DNA from: Aerococcus viridans
GTDB lineage: Bacteria; Bacillota; Bacilli; Lactobacillales; Aerococcaceae
Direction of reading: 5' to 3'
DNA: 64,000 nucleotides
Assembly (NCBI RefSeq): GCF_001543285.1
Contig: NZ_CP014164.1
Coordinates: forward strand, 1,178,001-1,242,000
The notes under the pieces are model-generated. The model ran no database searches and was not told where the DNA came from. It saw nothing but the letters and a program-made list of their open reading frames with translations. This document shows, piece after piece, positions 48,319 to 56,703 of this stretch. Position numbers and translations under genes: made by a program. Each line of letters starts with the position of its first letter. Position 1 is the stretch's first letter.

Positions 48319-49632
48319 ATGCGCAATACAATCAACAATCAACTACAACGATTTTTAGTTCTGTTCTTTGGTAAAACTGAAATAAAACCCTTATTCTTCT
48401 ATACAGTAGCTAGCATTTTTATATTATTTGGATTAATTATGCAATCACCTAGCACTTTAATATCTGGTTATTGGACAATTCTCTTGTCTCCTAGTAATTT
48501 GATTACGGATTATTTTGAAGTTGGTGGAATAGGTGCAACTTTTTTTAACGTAGGAACTTTAACTTTAGCCAATACTTTTTTTATACATCGTAACGCCCCT
48601 AAAATTACTGGTCCACTTTTAGCTGCAATATTGACAGTTATGGGCTTTTCCTTCTTCGGGAAAAACTTATATAATTCGATACCATTTCTAATTGGTACCT
48701 TTCTTTATAGCAAATATTCGAATACGCCGATTGCAAACCTAGTATTGGGTGCTCTTTTTTCTTCAGCTCTAAGTCCTGTAGTGTCTTTAATCACATTTGG
48801 GCAGGGGTTACCCATCTATATAGGTATGCCGGTTGGTATCTTGTCCGGGGTAATGATTGGTTTCGTAATCCACCCAGTCTCATCTAGCTTTATACGATTT
48901 CATCAGGGATTTAATCTATATAATACTGGTTTCACTGCTGGTGTTATAGGATTACTGATTGCATCTATAATGCGGGTTTTCGAATTGCCGGTATCTTACG
49001 ATATTGAACCCCAACAATTATTTAGTCCGCTCGTAACATGGTTTTTTCTCGTTTTTTCACTTGTGTTATTCTTATCGGGTTTTATTTTGAATGATTATTC
49101 ATTTAAGGGTTATATGAACTTGCGAAAATCTTCCGGACAACTAATCTCAGATATTGTGATTGAATTTGGTACACCCATTACCTTAATGAATATGGGTATT
49201 CTAGGTTTAATTGCTATCACATATGTGCATATTGTTGGTGGCCAACTAGAAGGTGCAGTTGTTGGCGGAGTCTTGACTGTAATAGGTTTTGCAGCATTTG
49301 GTAAAAACCCATTTAATATCATTCCTATTATAGTGGGTATTTATTTGATGCAAATTGCTATGCATATTGACAACCCTAACACAACAAGTTCACTATTAGC
49401 TGCATTATTTGGTACTACCCTAGCACCAATCGCTGGGCATTATGGATGGAAGGCAGGTCTTGTTGCCGGTGCTTTGCATGCAGCAGTTGTGCAAAACACT
49501 GGTACTGCCCATGCCGGATTGAACCTATACAATAATGGCTTTTCTGGAGGTTTTGTTGCAGCGTTCCTTGTCCCTATACTTGATGTCATAAAGGAGAGAA
49601 TTAACAAACATGAGAGAATACGCAAAGGTTAA
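48319..49632 (+). CDS. DUF1576 family integral membrane protein
   Basis: A 437-residue polytopic protein with about 11-12 helices. It is built of two related halves: the first holds FFNVGTLTLAN, FGKNLYNSIPFLIGTFL and GFNLYNTGFTAG; the second holds LMNMGILGLIA, FGKNPFNIIPIIVGIYL and GLNLYNNGFSGG. Both repeats occur in the same order. The FGKN-N-IP and LYN-GF motifs recall channel-type folds made from inverted repeats. Function is unknown for the family. AAAGGTGG precedes the ATG. Its last 23 bases overlap the next gene. Confidence 0.8.
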   Translation: MRNTINNQLQRFLVLFFGKTEIKPLFFYTVASIFILFGLIMQSPSTLISGYWTILLSPSNLITDYFEVGGIGATFFNVGTLTLANTFFIHRNAPKITGPLLAAILTVMGFSFFGKNLYNSIPFLIGTFLYSKYSNTPIANLVLGALFSSALSPVVSLITFGQGLPIYIGMPVGILSGVMIGFVIHPVSSSFIRFHQGFNLYNTGFTAGVIGLLIASIMRVFELPVSYDIEPQQLFSPLVTWFFLVFSLVLFLSGFILNDYSFKGYMNLRKSSGQLISDIVIEFGTPITLMNMGILGLIAITYVHIVGGQLEGAVVGGVLTVIGFAAFGKNPFNIIPIIVGIYLMQIAMHIDNPNTTSSLLAALFGTTLAPIAGHYGWKAGLVAGALHAAVVQNTGTAHAGLNLYNNGFSGGFVAAFLVPILDVIKERINKHERIRKG

Positions 49633-49957
49633 TCGTATTATATCAGAATTTATGAACTTATTTGATCATTATGAAATTAATAAATACCAAATGGAGCTAT
49701 CCATCGCGACCGATAAGCAATCTACGTCTGTAATTAAATTTGATGGAAAAAAATCTAATCTTCCGCACTCCTTTGTTGATCAACTAAATGAGTTAAATGC
49801 TAAGAGACAACCAGAAATTGAATATTATTATGAGGACCTTCTTGGTATCCGTAATGATACTTTTAATACAGAAATTTTAGCTGCAGTTATCGATTATGTT
49901 ACTTTTGATGTTACAGATACAGGGTTCCAGATTTATATTGAATGTGTATATGACTAG
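49610..49957 (+). CDS. Small protein of unknown function, coupled to the DUF1576 gene
   Basis: A 115-residue soluble protein, rich in acidic and aromatic residues, which I do not recognise. It begins inside the end of the DUF1576 frame with AAGGAG about 12 bases before its ATG, so it is translationally coupled. Predicted helix at 5-22, then alternating strand and helix patterns (MELSIATDKQSTSVIKF; FDVTDTGFQIYIECV). A regulatory or accessory role for the membrane partner is plausible from position only. Confidence 0.65.
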   Translation: MREYAKVNRIISEFMNLFDHYEINKYQMELSIATDKQSTSVIKFDGKKSNLPHSFVDQLNELNAKRQPEIEYYYEDLLGIRNDTFNTEILAAVIDYVTFDVTDTGFQIYIECVYD

Positions 49958-49990
49958 ACTGAAAGTGCGCCTATTTTTAAAAATAATAAA

Positions 49991-50002
49991 ATAACGTCTA
50001 TA
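49991..50002 (+). terminator. Left half of a palindromic hairpin split by the IS3 element
   Basis: The left flank ending ACGTCTATA and the right flank CTATAGACGTTTTT join, with one copy of CTATA, into the perfect 16-bp palindrome AACGTCTATAGACGTT followed by T. This lies about 35 bases past the previous gene and probably was its terminator. Confidence 0.6.
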
Positions 50003-50021
50003 TGGACTACAATGAATCTCT

Positions 50022-50075
50022 ACCCGAAAACTGAACACTCAAAAAAAGAGTGTTGTAAGTTTTCGGGTTATTTTT
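50022..50075 (+). terminator. Terminator inside the left end of the IS3 element
   Basis: Nested stems ACCCGAAAACT / AGTTTTCGGGT and ACACTC / GAGTGT are followed by TTATTTTT. It precedes the transposase ribosome site and should shield the transposase gene from outside transcription. Confidence 0.75.
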
Positions 50076-50127
50076 ATGCAATTTTTCGGTATACTTTATT
50101 TGAGTTATACAGAAGGGAGTGGACATT

Positions 50128-51463
50128 TTGAGTAAAAAGATATATAGCCAAGCTGAGATTCAAGTTTTAAGAAACAATCCTAATGTGAAAAGTGTGACAG
50201 AGAAAAGTATTACCTATTCATCAGAATTCAAAATAAAGGCCATTAAACAAAGCAAACAAGGTATGACGTCCACTCAGATATTTGAGCTTGCTGGACTTCC
50301 TTCGCATTTAATTGGAGAAGGAAAAGCGAATCAATCACTGTCTCGTTGGAAAAGATTATATAAAGATCACGGAGAAGATGTATTGTTACAAGAGACTCGT
50401 GGTTCAAAAAATAATGGTCCCTATGGACCAAGAGAACAATTATCGTTACAAGAGGCACTAGACAAAGCAAATGCCCGTATAGCCTATCTAGAGGGGAATC
50501 TTGAACTAGTAAAAAAATTAGAACAGCACGAGAGGAGCGTGAAAATCGACAGAAAAAACGACTTAAATAAACAGGAACGCTTTAAATTAATTAACCAAAT
50601 TATTCGTGAAAATCAACTTGCTGGAATGGTGAATCATTTATGCGACCTTGCAGGGGTAAGTAGAAGTGGCTATTATTACTGGCTAAATAGTAGCGATAAA
50701 CGTGCTGAGCGTGAACAAAATGATTGGGAAGATTTCCAATTGTTATATAGAATTTTTCTGGATAAGAAGAAGTGTGGGATTGGTGAAATAAAAATGGCGT
50801 TAGAAACTGAATACGATGTAGTAATGAATCATAAAAAAATCAGAAGAATTATGCGTAAGAATAATATCATCAATACGAGCAGCGAAACCATACCGTAAAA
50901 TGATGAAGGCAACCCAAGAAAATGCTACCAAGAAAAACCTTGTCAATCGTCAGTTTGATCAAGGTATCCCGTACAAAGTATTTCTCACAGATATCACTTA
51001 TCTTCCTTATGGAAGTGGACAATGGGCCTATCTTTCAGCGGTTAAGGATGGTGCTACCGGCGAGATTGTTGCACATCACTTCTCAACTAGCTTAAAAATG
51101 AATTTAGTTTATGAAACGCTAGATAAATTAAATAATGTGATTAAGGATATGCCAGTAATGGAAAGGTATATCCACTCAGATCAAGGGGTTCATTATACCT
51201 ACCCTATTTTCCAGGAAAAAGTTGAGAATATGGGGCTAATACAGTCTATGTCGAGGCGCGGTAACTGTTGGGACAATGCACCTATGGAATCATTCTTTGG
51301 TCATATGAAGGACGTTGTATTATCTGAAAGAACAGAAACACTACAAGATCTTTGGTATGCAGTTGAAGATTATATTGAATTTTACAACAATCGTCGCTAT
51401 CAGAAAAAATTAAAAAAGATGACCCCGACAGCTTATCGGGATCATCTTTTGTGGGTAGCGTAA
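50128..51463 (+). pseudogene. IS3 family (IS150-like) transposase, frameshifted
   Basis: The first frame (to 50898) encodes an N-terminal helix-turn-helix, a coiled-coil region and the HTH_21 part (LCDLAGVSRSGYYYW). It ends at a TAA in the linker. The second frame (from about 50870, open to 51463) continues as RAAKPYRKMMKATQE and holds the DDE domain: Asp in FLTDITYLP, Asp in IHSDQGVHY and Glu in PMESFFGHMK. The break is a small indel near 50870, in a place where IS3 elements do not use programmed frameshifting. Likely start is TTG at 50128, nine bases after GGGAG. Confidence 0.85.
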
Positions 51464-51533
51464 CTCTCTTTTTTTATTTGTTCAGTTTAACGGTAGGGTT
51501 TCACAAGTCCACTATAGACGTTTTTAATTATCT

Positions 51534-52886
51534 TTAGCGCATCGTTACAAACTCTTCAGCACCTGTTGGATGGATGGCAATTGTTTGGTCGAATTGTTTC
51601 TTGGTTAATCCTAAACGAACACCAACCGCAAAACCTTGCATCATTTCTTCTACGGCATAACCAATCCCATGAACACCAACAACCACTTCATCGTCGCCTT
51701 GGGTAATCAATTTAAACCGTGCTGGTTGTCGGTTTTCTGAAACTGCTGAATACATTGGCGTGAAGTTTGAAGTATACACTTTCACCTTGTCCGCACCAAA
51801 TTTTTCTTTAGCTGCCTCTTCTGAATAGCCAATAGATCCGATTGCTGGATGGGTAAAGATGACAGTTGGTACTGTGTCATAGTCTAACAAATACGGGTCA
51901 GCACCATTAAAAATGGTATCCGATAAGGTTCTACCCGCCATAATGGCTACCGGTGTTAATTCAACTTTACCAATAACGTCACCAAAGGCATATAAGCCTT
52001 CCACATTGGTATTATGGTAGTCATCCACTTTGATGTGGCCTGATTTTGTTAATTCAACATCTGTATTTTCCAAACCGATATTATCTGTGTTTGGTGTACG
52101 TCCGATGGCATAAATCACTTTTTCAGCGTCAGCATGTTGGCCATTTTTAAAGTTTACACGAAGTGAACCATCAGCTAATTGTTCAATGGATTCAGGATCG
52201 CTTTCAGTCAGCAATTCAATGCCCGTTTTCTTCATTTCATCAACTAAGACTTCGATAATTGCTTGATCGTATCCTCTTAAAGGACGGTCATGTCGAACAG
52301 CTTGGCTTGTTTTGACACCTAGGCCATTTAATACGCCCGCAAATTCGGTTGCCACATAACCTGCACCAATGATTAAGACGCTTTCTGGTAAAGTTTCCCA
52401 TTCAAAGAAGTCGTCAGAAGTATCCACCAAATCGATTCCTGGTAGGTCGATTAAACGCGGACGACCACCTGGCACAATGGCGATATGTGGGGCTATGTAT
52501 TGGACGCCGTCAACTTCTACAGTATGGTTGTCGATGAACTTGGCTTCACCCGCTAAATAATGGGTGCCACGAGATTTAAATCCTGACGCATAGCCACCGT
52601 GGATACGGTCAATATAAGCATCTCTATTGGCTTTTAATACAGGGTAGTCAACTGGACCTTCTTCAGTGAAGTTTAGGCCGTATGCAGAACCGTACTCGTT
52701 AATCTGGTCTCTGAGCATCGTGCCATGCCAAGAAATTTTCTTGGGTACACAACCTCTATTTACGCAAGTACCGCCAACGTCTCTTTTCTCAATAATTAAC
52801 GCTTTAGCCCCATATTCAGCGGCACGGTTTGCTGATGCGATACCGGCACTCCCGCCACCGATACTTATATAATCATATCTTTCCAT
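51534..52886 (-). CDS. gor: Glutathione-disulfide reductase
   Basis: FAD- and NADPH-dependent disulfide reductase of 450 residues. The FAD motif GGGSAGIASANRAA is at about 10-23 and the redox-active pair is in GGTCVNRGCVPKK (Cys 42 and 47). The second dinucleotide motif GAGYVATEFAGVL lies near 172, and the C-terminal catalytic His is in IAIHPTGAEEF. Its first codons overlap the upstream gene by about 22 bases. With gloA in this window it points to use of glutathione or a similar thiol. Confidence 0.93.
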   Translation of the reverse strand: MERYDYISIGGGSAGIASANRAAEYGAKALIIEKRDVGGTCVNRGCVPKKISWHGTMLRDQINEYGSAYGLNFTEEGPVDYPVLKANRDAYIDRIHGGYASGFKSRGTHYLAGEAKFIDNHTVEVDGVQYIAPHIAIVPGGRPRLIDLPGIDLVDTSDDFFEWETLPESVLIIGAGYVATEFAGVLNGLGVKTSQAVRHDRPLRGYDQAIIEVLVDEMKKTGIELLTESDPESIEQLADGSLRVNFKNGQHADAEKVIYAIGRTPNTDNIGLENTDVELTKSGHIKVDDYHNTNVEGLYAFGDVIGKVELTPVAIMAGRTLSDTIFNGADPYLLDYDTVPTVIFTHPAIGSIGYSEEAAKEKFGADKVKVYTSNFTPMYSAVSENRQPARFKLITQGDDEVVVGVHGIGYAVEEMMQGFAVGVRLGLTKKQFDQTIAIHPTGAEEFVTMR

Positions 52887-53572
52887 TCATTCCACTCTTT
52901 TCCAAAAATTTGTTTTTTCTTCCGTTCTTCAGCTTCTTTAGCTTGTCGTTTTAAAAAGATTTGTCTCGCTTGATTGGTTTCAATCGCAATATCTTTTGTA
53001 AAATCGTCCACTTCATTGGTTATTTCGTCAGTAGACGGCTCTATTGTCGTTGCTTGGATTGGCTCTAAATACACATAGGCATTCGTTTGTTTAGCTGGAA
53101 TGACCGCATTGTGTTTACCGTGATTGTCGTAAGCTTTAAAATATAAATCATTTTGCTCGTCATAAGCGTATGCATAGGCAATTAGCCAATGGTTTTTATA
53201 GGGGGAACCTAAATATTTTAAGGTACCAACGATGACTGGTGCTTGGTATTGGTCAATTAACTTAGGTACTTCAATATCCGGTAACAAGCCTGATTTCGCA
53301 CGGTAATTTTCGAAATTGAATACCGAATTTAAGCCTGTTTCCACATTCCAATAAAAAGTCCCATTATGTAGGTGGTAGTCGTCGACAACTTTTTTAAAGG
53401 CATTAATTAGGTCCTGTTTAGCCATCCAATGGTTGGTGTCCCTAAGCACTGTAAAGTGTGTTAATACCGCAGCACAATAGGTGCCACAGATACCTGGACT
53501 ACCTTTGTTTATGCAAGACTTGTAAGGTTTAAAGGCCTTTTCATCAAGTCCGGTCCAAATGAGTTTTTCCAT
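52865..53572 (-). CDS. Papain-like / C39-like protein of unknown function, coupled to gor
   Basis: About 235 residues. The segment SPGICGTYCAAVLTHF near 25 resembles the Cys helix of C39-type peptidases; NHWLIAYAYAYD near 143 and KAYDNHGKHN near 161 would supply the His and Asp/Asn. No signal peptide is seen. A charged helical tail (about 195-235) rich in Lys and Glu ends the protein. The ATG at 53572 has GGAGGG upstream. The end overlaps the gor start. Peptidase activity is inference from motif spacing; the product may be a non-catalytic relative. Confidence 0.6.
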   Translation of the reverse strand: MEKLIWTGLDEKAFKPYKSCINKGSPGICGTYCAAVLTHFTVLRDTNHWMAKQDLINAFKKVVDDYHLHNGTFYWNVETGLNSVFNFENYRAKSGLLPDIEVPKLIDQYQAPVIVGTLKYLGSPYKNHWLIAYAYAYDEQNDLYFKAYDNHGKHNAVIPAKQTNAYVYLEPIQATTIEPSTDEITNEVDDFTKDIAIETNQARQIFLKRQAKEAEERKKKQIFGKEWNEWKDMII

Positions 53573-53777
53573 ATCCGTCCCTCCAATCAATATAACTTAT
53601 TATATCATTATTCGACCTATCTTTTAATTATAGTGCTTATAGAATAGGAATTCACTCCTTGCCCGCACCACAAATTAAAGGTCTTAAAAATCTGATAATA
53701 TTGCGACCTATCCGTGTTTTTCCCGTGAATTGTTGCTATAATGATAATTATGATTACATTAGGGAGGTGTACTTTTG

Positions 53778-54989
53778 GTGAGTAAACCAGAAGCTCAACT
53801 AACCTGGCCAGTTCAATCATTACTGATCTCGATATTATTTATCAGTAACCTATTTCCATTTTATATGACCTTAGTCACTTTCGCTGTCATATTTATATTC
53901 TTATTCATGTTAGGCCTACTTGGTCCGCGCTACATTAAGCGAGAAGTTGCAACCTCAATATGGATATTTATTGCGTATTCAGCAGTGATTTCATTTATCT
54001 TTCAAAACTGGGCAGGATTAGGGATTTCGATTGCCTTTATACCAATCGCCATCTATTTTAACTATTATCAGCAAGTCATTCGACCCTATTACGTTGAAGA
54101 ATTATTGAACATTGCCTTAATTGGCTCATTTATCATCTTTATATTCGCAACCTTTGAATATTTAAATTGGGTACCAGAATGGGATTACAGTTTCATATCC
54201 CCAGAAATTAACCGCATCCACAACGGGCGGGCGGAAGCAACATTTGCCAACCCCAATTACTATGCCATGATGCTAGAATTCTTCTTCTTCATCGGCCTCT
54301 ACAAAATGATGCGGACGACCAAGTACCGGAAGAAATTCGTTTTCCTATTTATATCCTTATGCAACCTATTCGCGATCACCTATACCGGGACCCGTACCTC
54401 ACTACTCGTGGTGATTGGGACACTCTTTGTATTCTATTTCGTATTAGGTTATAAAAAAATAGCAGTTGGGACATTTCTAACCGCCACGACTGGCACACTG
54501 ATCGCCATCAAATTAGGTTTTCTTCCGAGATTTGAGGACTTAGGATTTGCTTTTGAAGACCGGTTTGTCATCTGGGAAATCGGCTTGAAAGGCTTAAGAG
54601 ACAACTTTTGGTTTGGACAAGGGCCTTTGACTTATCTCAATGTCTGGCAAGACTATGGGGACAAATACACACAACATGCCCATAATATTGTTCTAGACAC
54701 CCTTCTTTCCTACGGTGTAGTTGGGACAGGTATATTGTTACCTTCGCTGATTTCATTAGGCAAGAAGATTCATCAAATGCGGCAATATCCGATTTTACGA
54801 CGACGTTTAGCCTTGATTTGTAGTTTCTGCAGTATCGTTATCCTGCACGGCATGTTTGACTTGACCATTTTCTGGTTACAAACAGCCTTCTTATTCTTGT
54901 TCGTTGTTCTGTCTATCCATAACATGTACCACGAAGTTGAAACCAACCCAGAATTACAAGGCGAAGATAAAGACTATTCCAGAGACTAA
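53778..54989 (+). CDS. O-antigen ligase family (Wzy_C) membrane protein
   Basis: Polytopic membrane protein of about 403 residues with ten to twelve helices. The Wzy_C hallmark region lies around 215-320, including YTGTRTSLLVVIGTL, FGQGPLTYLN and HAHNIVLDTLLSYGVVG, as in ligases and polymerases that handle lipid-linked glycans. The start is either GTG at 53778 or TTG at 53775; GTG gives an 8-base spacing to GGAGGTG. It is alone, with no glycosyltransferase cluster nearby, so its glycan substrate is unknown. Confidence 0.8.
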   Translation: MSKPEAQLTWPVQSLLISILFISNLFPFYMTLVTFAVIFIFLFMLGLLGPRYIKREVATSIWIFIAYSAVISFIFQNWAGLGISIAFIPIAIYFNYYQQVIRPYYVEELLNIALIGSFIIFIFATFEYLNWVPEWDYSFISPEINRIHNGRAEATFANPNYYAMMLEFFFFIGLYKMMRTTKYRKKFVFLFISLCNLFAITYTGTRTSLLVVIGTLFVFYFVLGYKKIAVGTFLTATTGTLIAIKLGFLPRFEDLGFAFEDRFVIWEIGLKGLRDNFWFGQGPLTYLNVWQDYGDKYTQHAHNIVLDTLLSYGVVGTGILLPSLISLGKKIHQMRQYPILRRRLALICSFCSIVILHGMFDLTIFWLQTAFLFLFVVLSIHNMYHEVETNPELQGEDKDYSRD

Positions 54990-55016
54990 TTAACACATTT
55001 TCAAAAAAATAAATGC

Positions 55017-55058
55017 TAAAACGGCGGTTGAGACTAAGCTATCTCAACCGCCGTTTTG
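55017..55058. terminator. Bidirectional terminator
   Basis: Perfect 13-bp hairpin ACGGCGGTTGAGA / TCTCAACCGCCGT with A and T tails, between the convergent O-antigen ligase-like gene and uracil permease gene. Confidence 0.92.
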
Positions 55059-55076
55059 CTAACAATTTTTATATAA

Positions 55077-56375
55077 TTATTTAACATCTCTATCTGCATG
55101 GAAAGTCACTTCTGCAGGCAAGATTAAGTTTAATACAATACCAACGATGGCTGATAAAGAAGTTCCTGAGAAGGTTAAGTAACCAAGGTCTAAGACAGCG
55201 CCACCTAATCCAATAACCAACATTGCTGATGCAATAATTAAGTTACGTACTTGGTTGAAGTCGATTTGCTCTTCAATTATGACTTTCAAACCGTTACTTG
55301 CGATAATTCCGTAAAGCAAGATAGACATCCCACCAATTACAGCGTTTGGAATTGTTGAAATCAAGGCAGTAAATTTACCTAGGAAGGCTAAGATAATAGC
55401 GATAATAGCGGCGTTTCGGATAACTGATACTGAAGCCACACGCGTTAAACCAATCACCCCAGTGTTTTCACCATATGTCGTATTCGCTGGTCCACCGATG
55501 AAGGCTGACACTGCAGTGGCTACCCCGTCACCGATTAAGGTTTTGCTTAGACCTGGATCTTTTAGGAAGTTACGGTCAACAACTTTACCTAATACTGTAT
55601 GGTCACCAATATGTTCTGAAATAGTTACCAAGACAATAGGTACAATCGCCCATGTTTCAGGACCAAAGTATAAATTATATGATTTAAACACAGATGTCTC
55701 AAATGGTAGGTATAAAGCAGGCAACTCAAACCATTGCGCTTCAAAAACTGGGGTAAAATCTACAATCCCAAGTAGGACCGCTACAATATAACCACCAACA
55801 ATCCCTACTAAGAACGGAATAATTTTGAAAAAGCCTTTCGCTCTTGTTTGAACAAGGGCTGTGATTAGGAATGTCGCAACCGCTACGACGATGTTACGTA
55901 CATCCCCCTCTGCTACGAAACCTGCATTGGCTACCGCACTTGATGATAAACCTAAACCAATTACCATGATCATAGGTCCAATAACGATTGGCGGTAATAA
56001 TTTATCAATCCAGTTAGTACCTGCAAAATGAATCGCAATCGCTACAAGAACGTAGACTATACCAGAAATGATGACACCAGTTTGGGCTGCTGAAATATCT
56101 CCGCCCATTTGTTGAATTGCAATTTGCATCGCTGTAATATAAGCAAATGATGACCCTAAGTAAACGGGTACTTTCGCTTTAGTTGCAACTTGATAAATTA
56201 AAGTCCCAATCCCACTCGCAAAAAGAGCAACAGATACAGGCATCCCTAAAAGAATAGGCACCAATACTGTTGCTCCAAACATTGCAAATACATGTTGAAA
56301 ACTCAATAATAAACCTTTCGCGAACGACGGTTTTCCCTCTACATCTAATAAAAGTGGTTTCGCTTTAATTGCCAT
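55077..56375 (-). CDS. uraA: Uracil permease (NCS2 family)
   Basis: Proton-coupled uracil importer of 432 residues with the 14-helix NCS2 layout. The uracil-binding Glu is in TISEHIGDH near 240, and the second family motif is GGPANTTYGENTGV near 287. The PyrR-type attenuator upstream supports uracil over xanthine. It pairs functionally with upp (5.3 kb), which converts imported uracil to UMP. It is monocistronic, ending at the bidirectional terminator. Confidence 0.92.
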   Translation of the reverse strand: MAIKAKPLLLDVEGKPSFAKGLLLSFQHVFAMFGATVLVPILLGMPVSVALFASGIGTLIYQVATKAKVPVYLGSSFAYITAMQIAIQQMGGDISAAQTGVIISGIVYVLVAIAIHFAGTNWIDKLLPPIVIGPMIMVIGLGLSSSAVANAGFVAEGDVRNIVVAVATFLITALVQTRAKGFFKIIPFLVGIVGGYIVAVLLGIVDFTPVFEAQWFELPALYLPFETSVFKSYNLYFGPETWAIVPIVLVTISEHIGDHTVLGKVVDRNFLKDPGLSKTLIGDGVATAVSAFIGGPANTTYGENTGVIGLTRVASVSVIRNAAIIAIILAFLGKFTALISTIPNAVIGGMSILLYGIIASNGLKVIIEEQIDFNQVRNLIIASAMLVIGLGGAVLDLGYLTFSGTSLSAIVGIVLNLILPAEVTFHADRDVK

Positions 56376-56417
56376 AACTCACATCTCCCTCAAATTTGTT
56401 TTACCTTATTTTTCTTC

Positions 56418-56550
56418 AAAAAAATAAGGTCATTCGCAAATTGACCTAAGAACACAATTGACATTATGTGGTCACACCTCGGGTTCCGCCCTCAATGCTT
56501 CACAGGATTTTATGCTTTCATTATTATAAGGGTTTGACATTTAAAGTCAA
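56418..56550 (-). promoter_or_regulatory. Promoter and PyrR-type attenuator of uraA
   Basis: Promoter TTGACT (56545-56550), 16-base spacer, TATAAT (56523-56528). The leader holds AATCCTGTGAAGC (from 56509 down to 56497), which matches 12 of 14 positions of the PyrR-binding loop ARUCCNGNGAGGYU, reading one base further on each side. A terminator AGGTCA / TGACCT followed by TATTTTTTT is at 56418-56448. An upstream TGACC can pair with the terminator arm GGTCA as antiterminator. UMP-bound PyrR would favour termination. Confidence 0.7.
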
Positions 56551-56703
56551 GACACTTGTAAAGATTTTTTAAAGATGGATGAGCATTTTTAGGAAAATAT
56601 GCATTAAAAATCGATGAAAAAGGAGAAAGGCAGTGACTACCTTTCTTCTTTGAAAACATATTTTGTTTTAAATCGGTTTTAACAACCTGTCGCCCAAAAA
56701 AAA
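56551..56703. other. Intergenic stretch between argS and the uraA promoter
   Basis: About 150 bases of AT-rich sequence between the argS stop and the uraA -35 box. No convincing gene or hairpin terminator for argS was recognised here. Confidence 0.4.

Larger units (their letters stand above)
50003..51511 (+). mobile_element. IS3-family insertion sequence, 1509 bp, with inactivated transposase
   Basis: Imperfect terminal inverted repeats start TGGACT at the left and end AGTCCA at the right; inside, CTACC and AAACTGAACA recur in both ends. The 5-bp direct repeat CTATA flanks the element (49998-50002 and 51512-51516). The transposase frame is broken, so this copy is likely immobile by itself. 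The target duplication is intact, so the insertion is not ancient. Confidence 0.88.
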
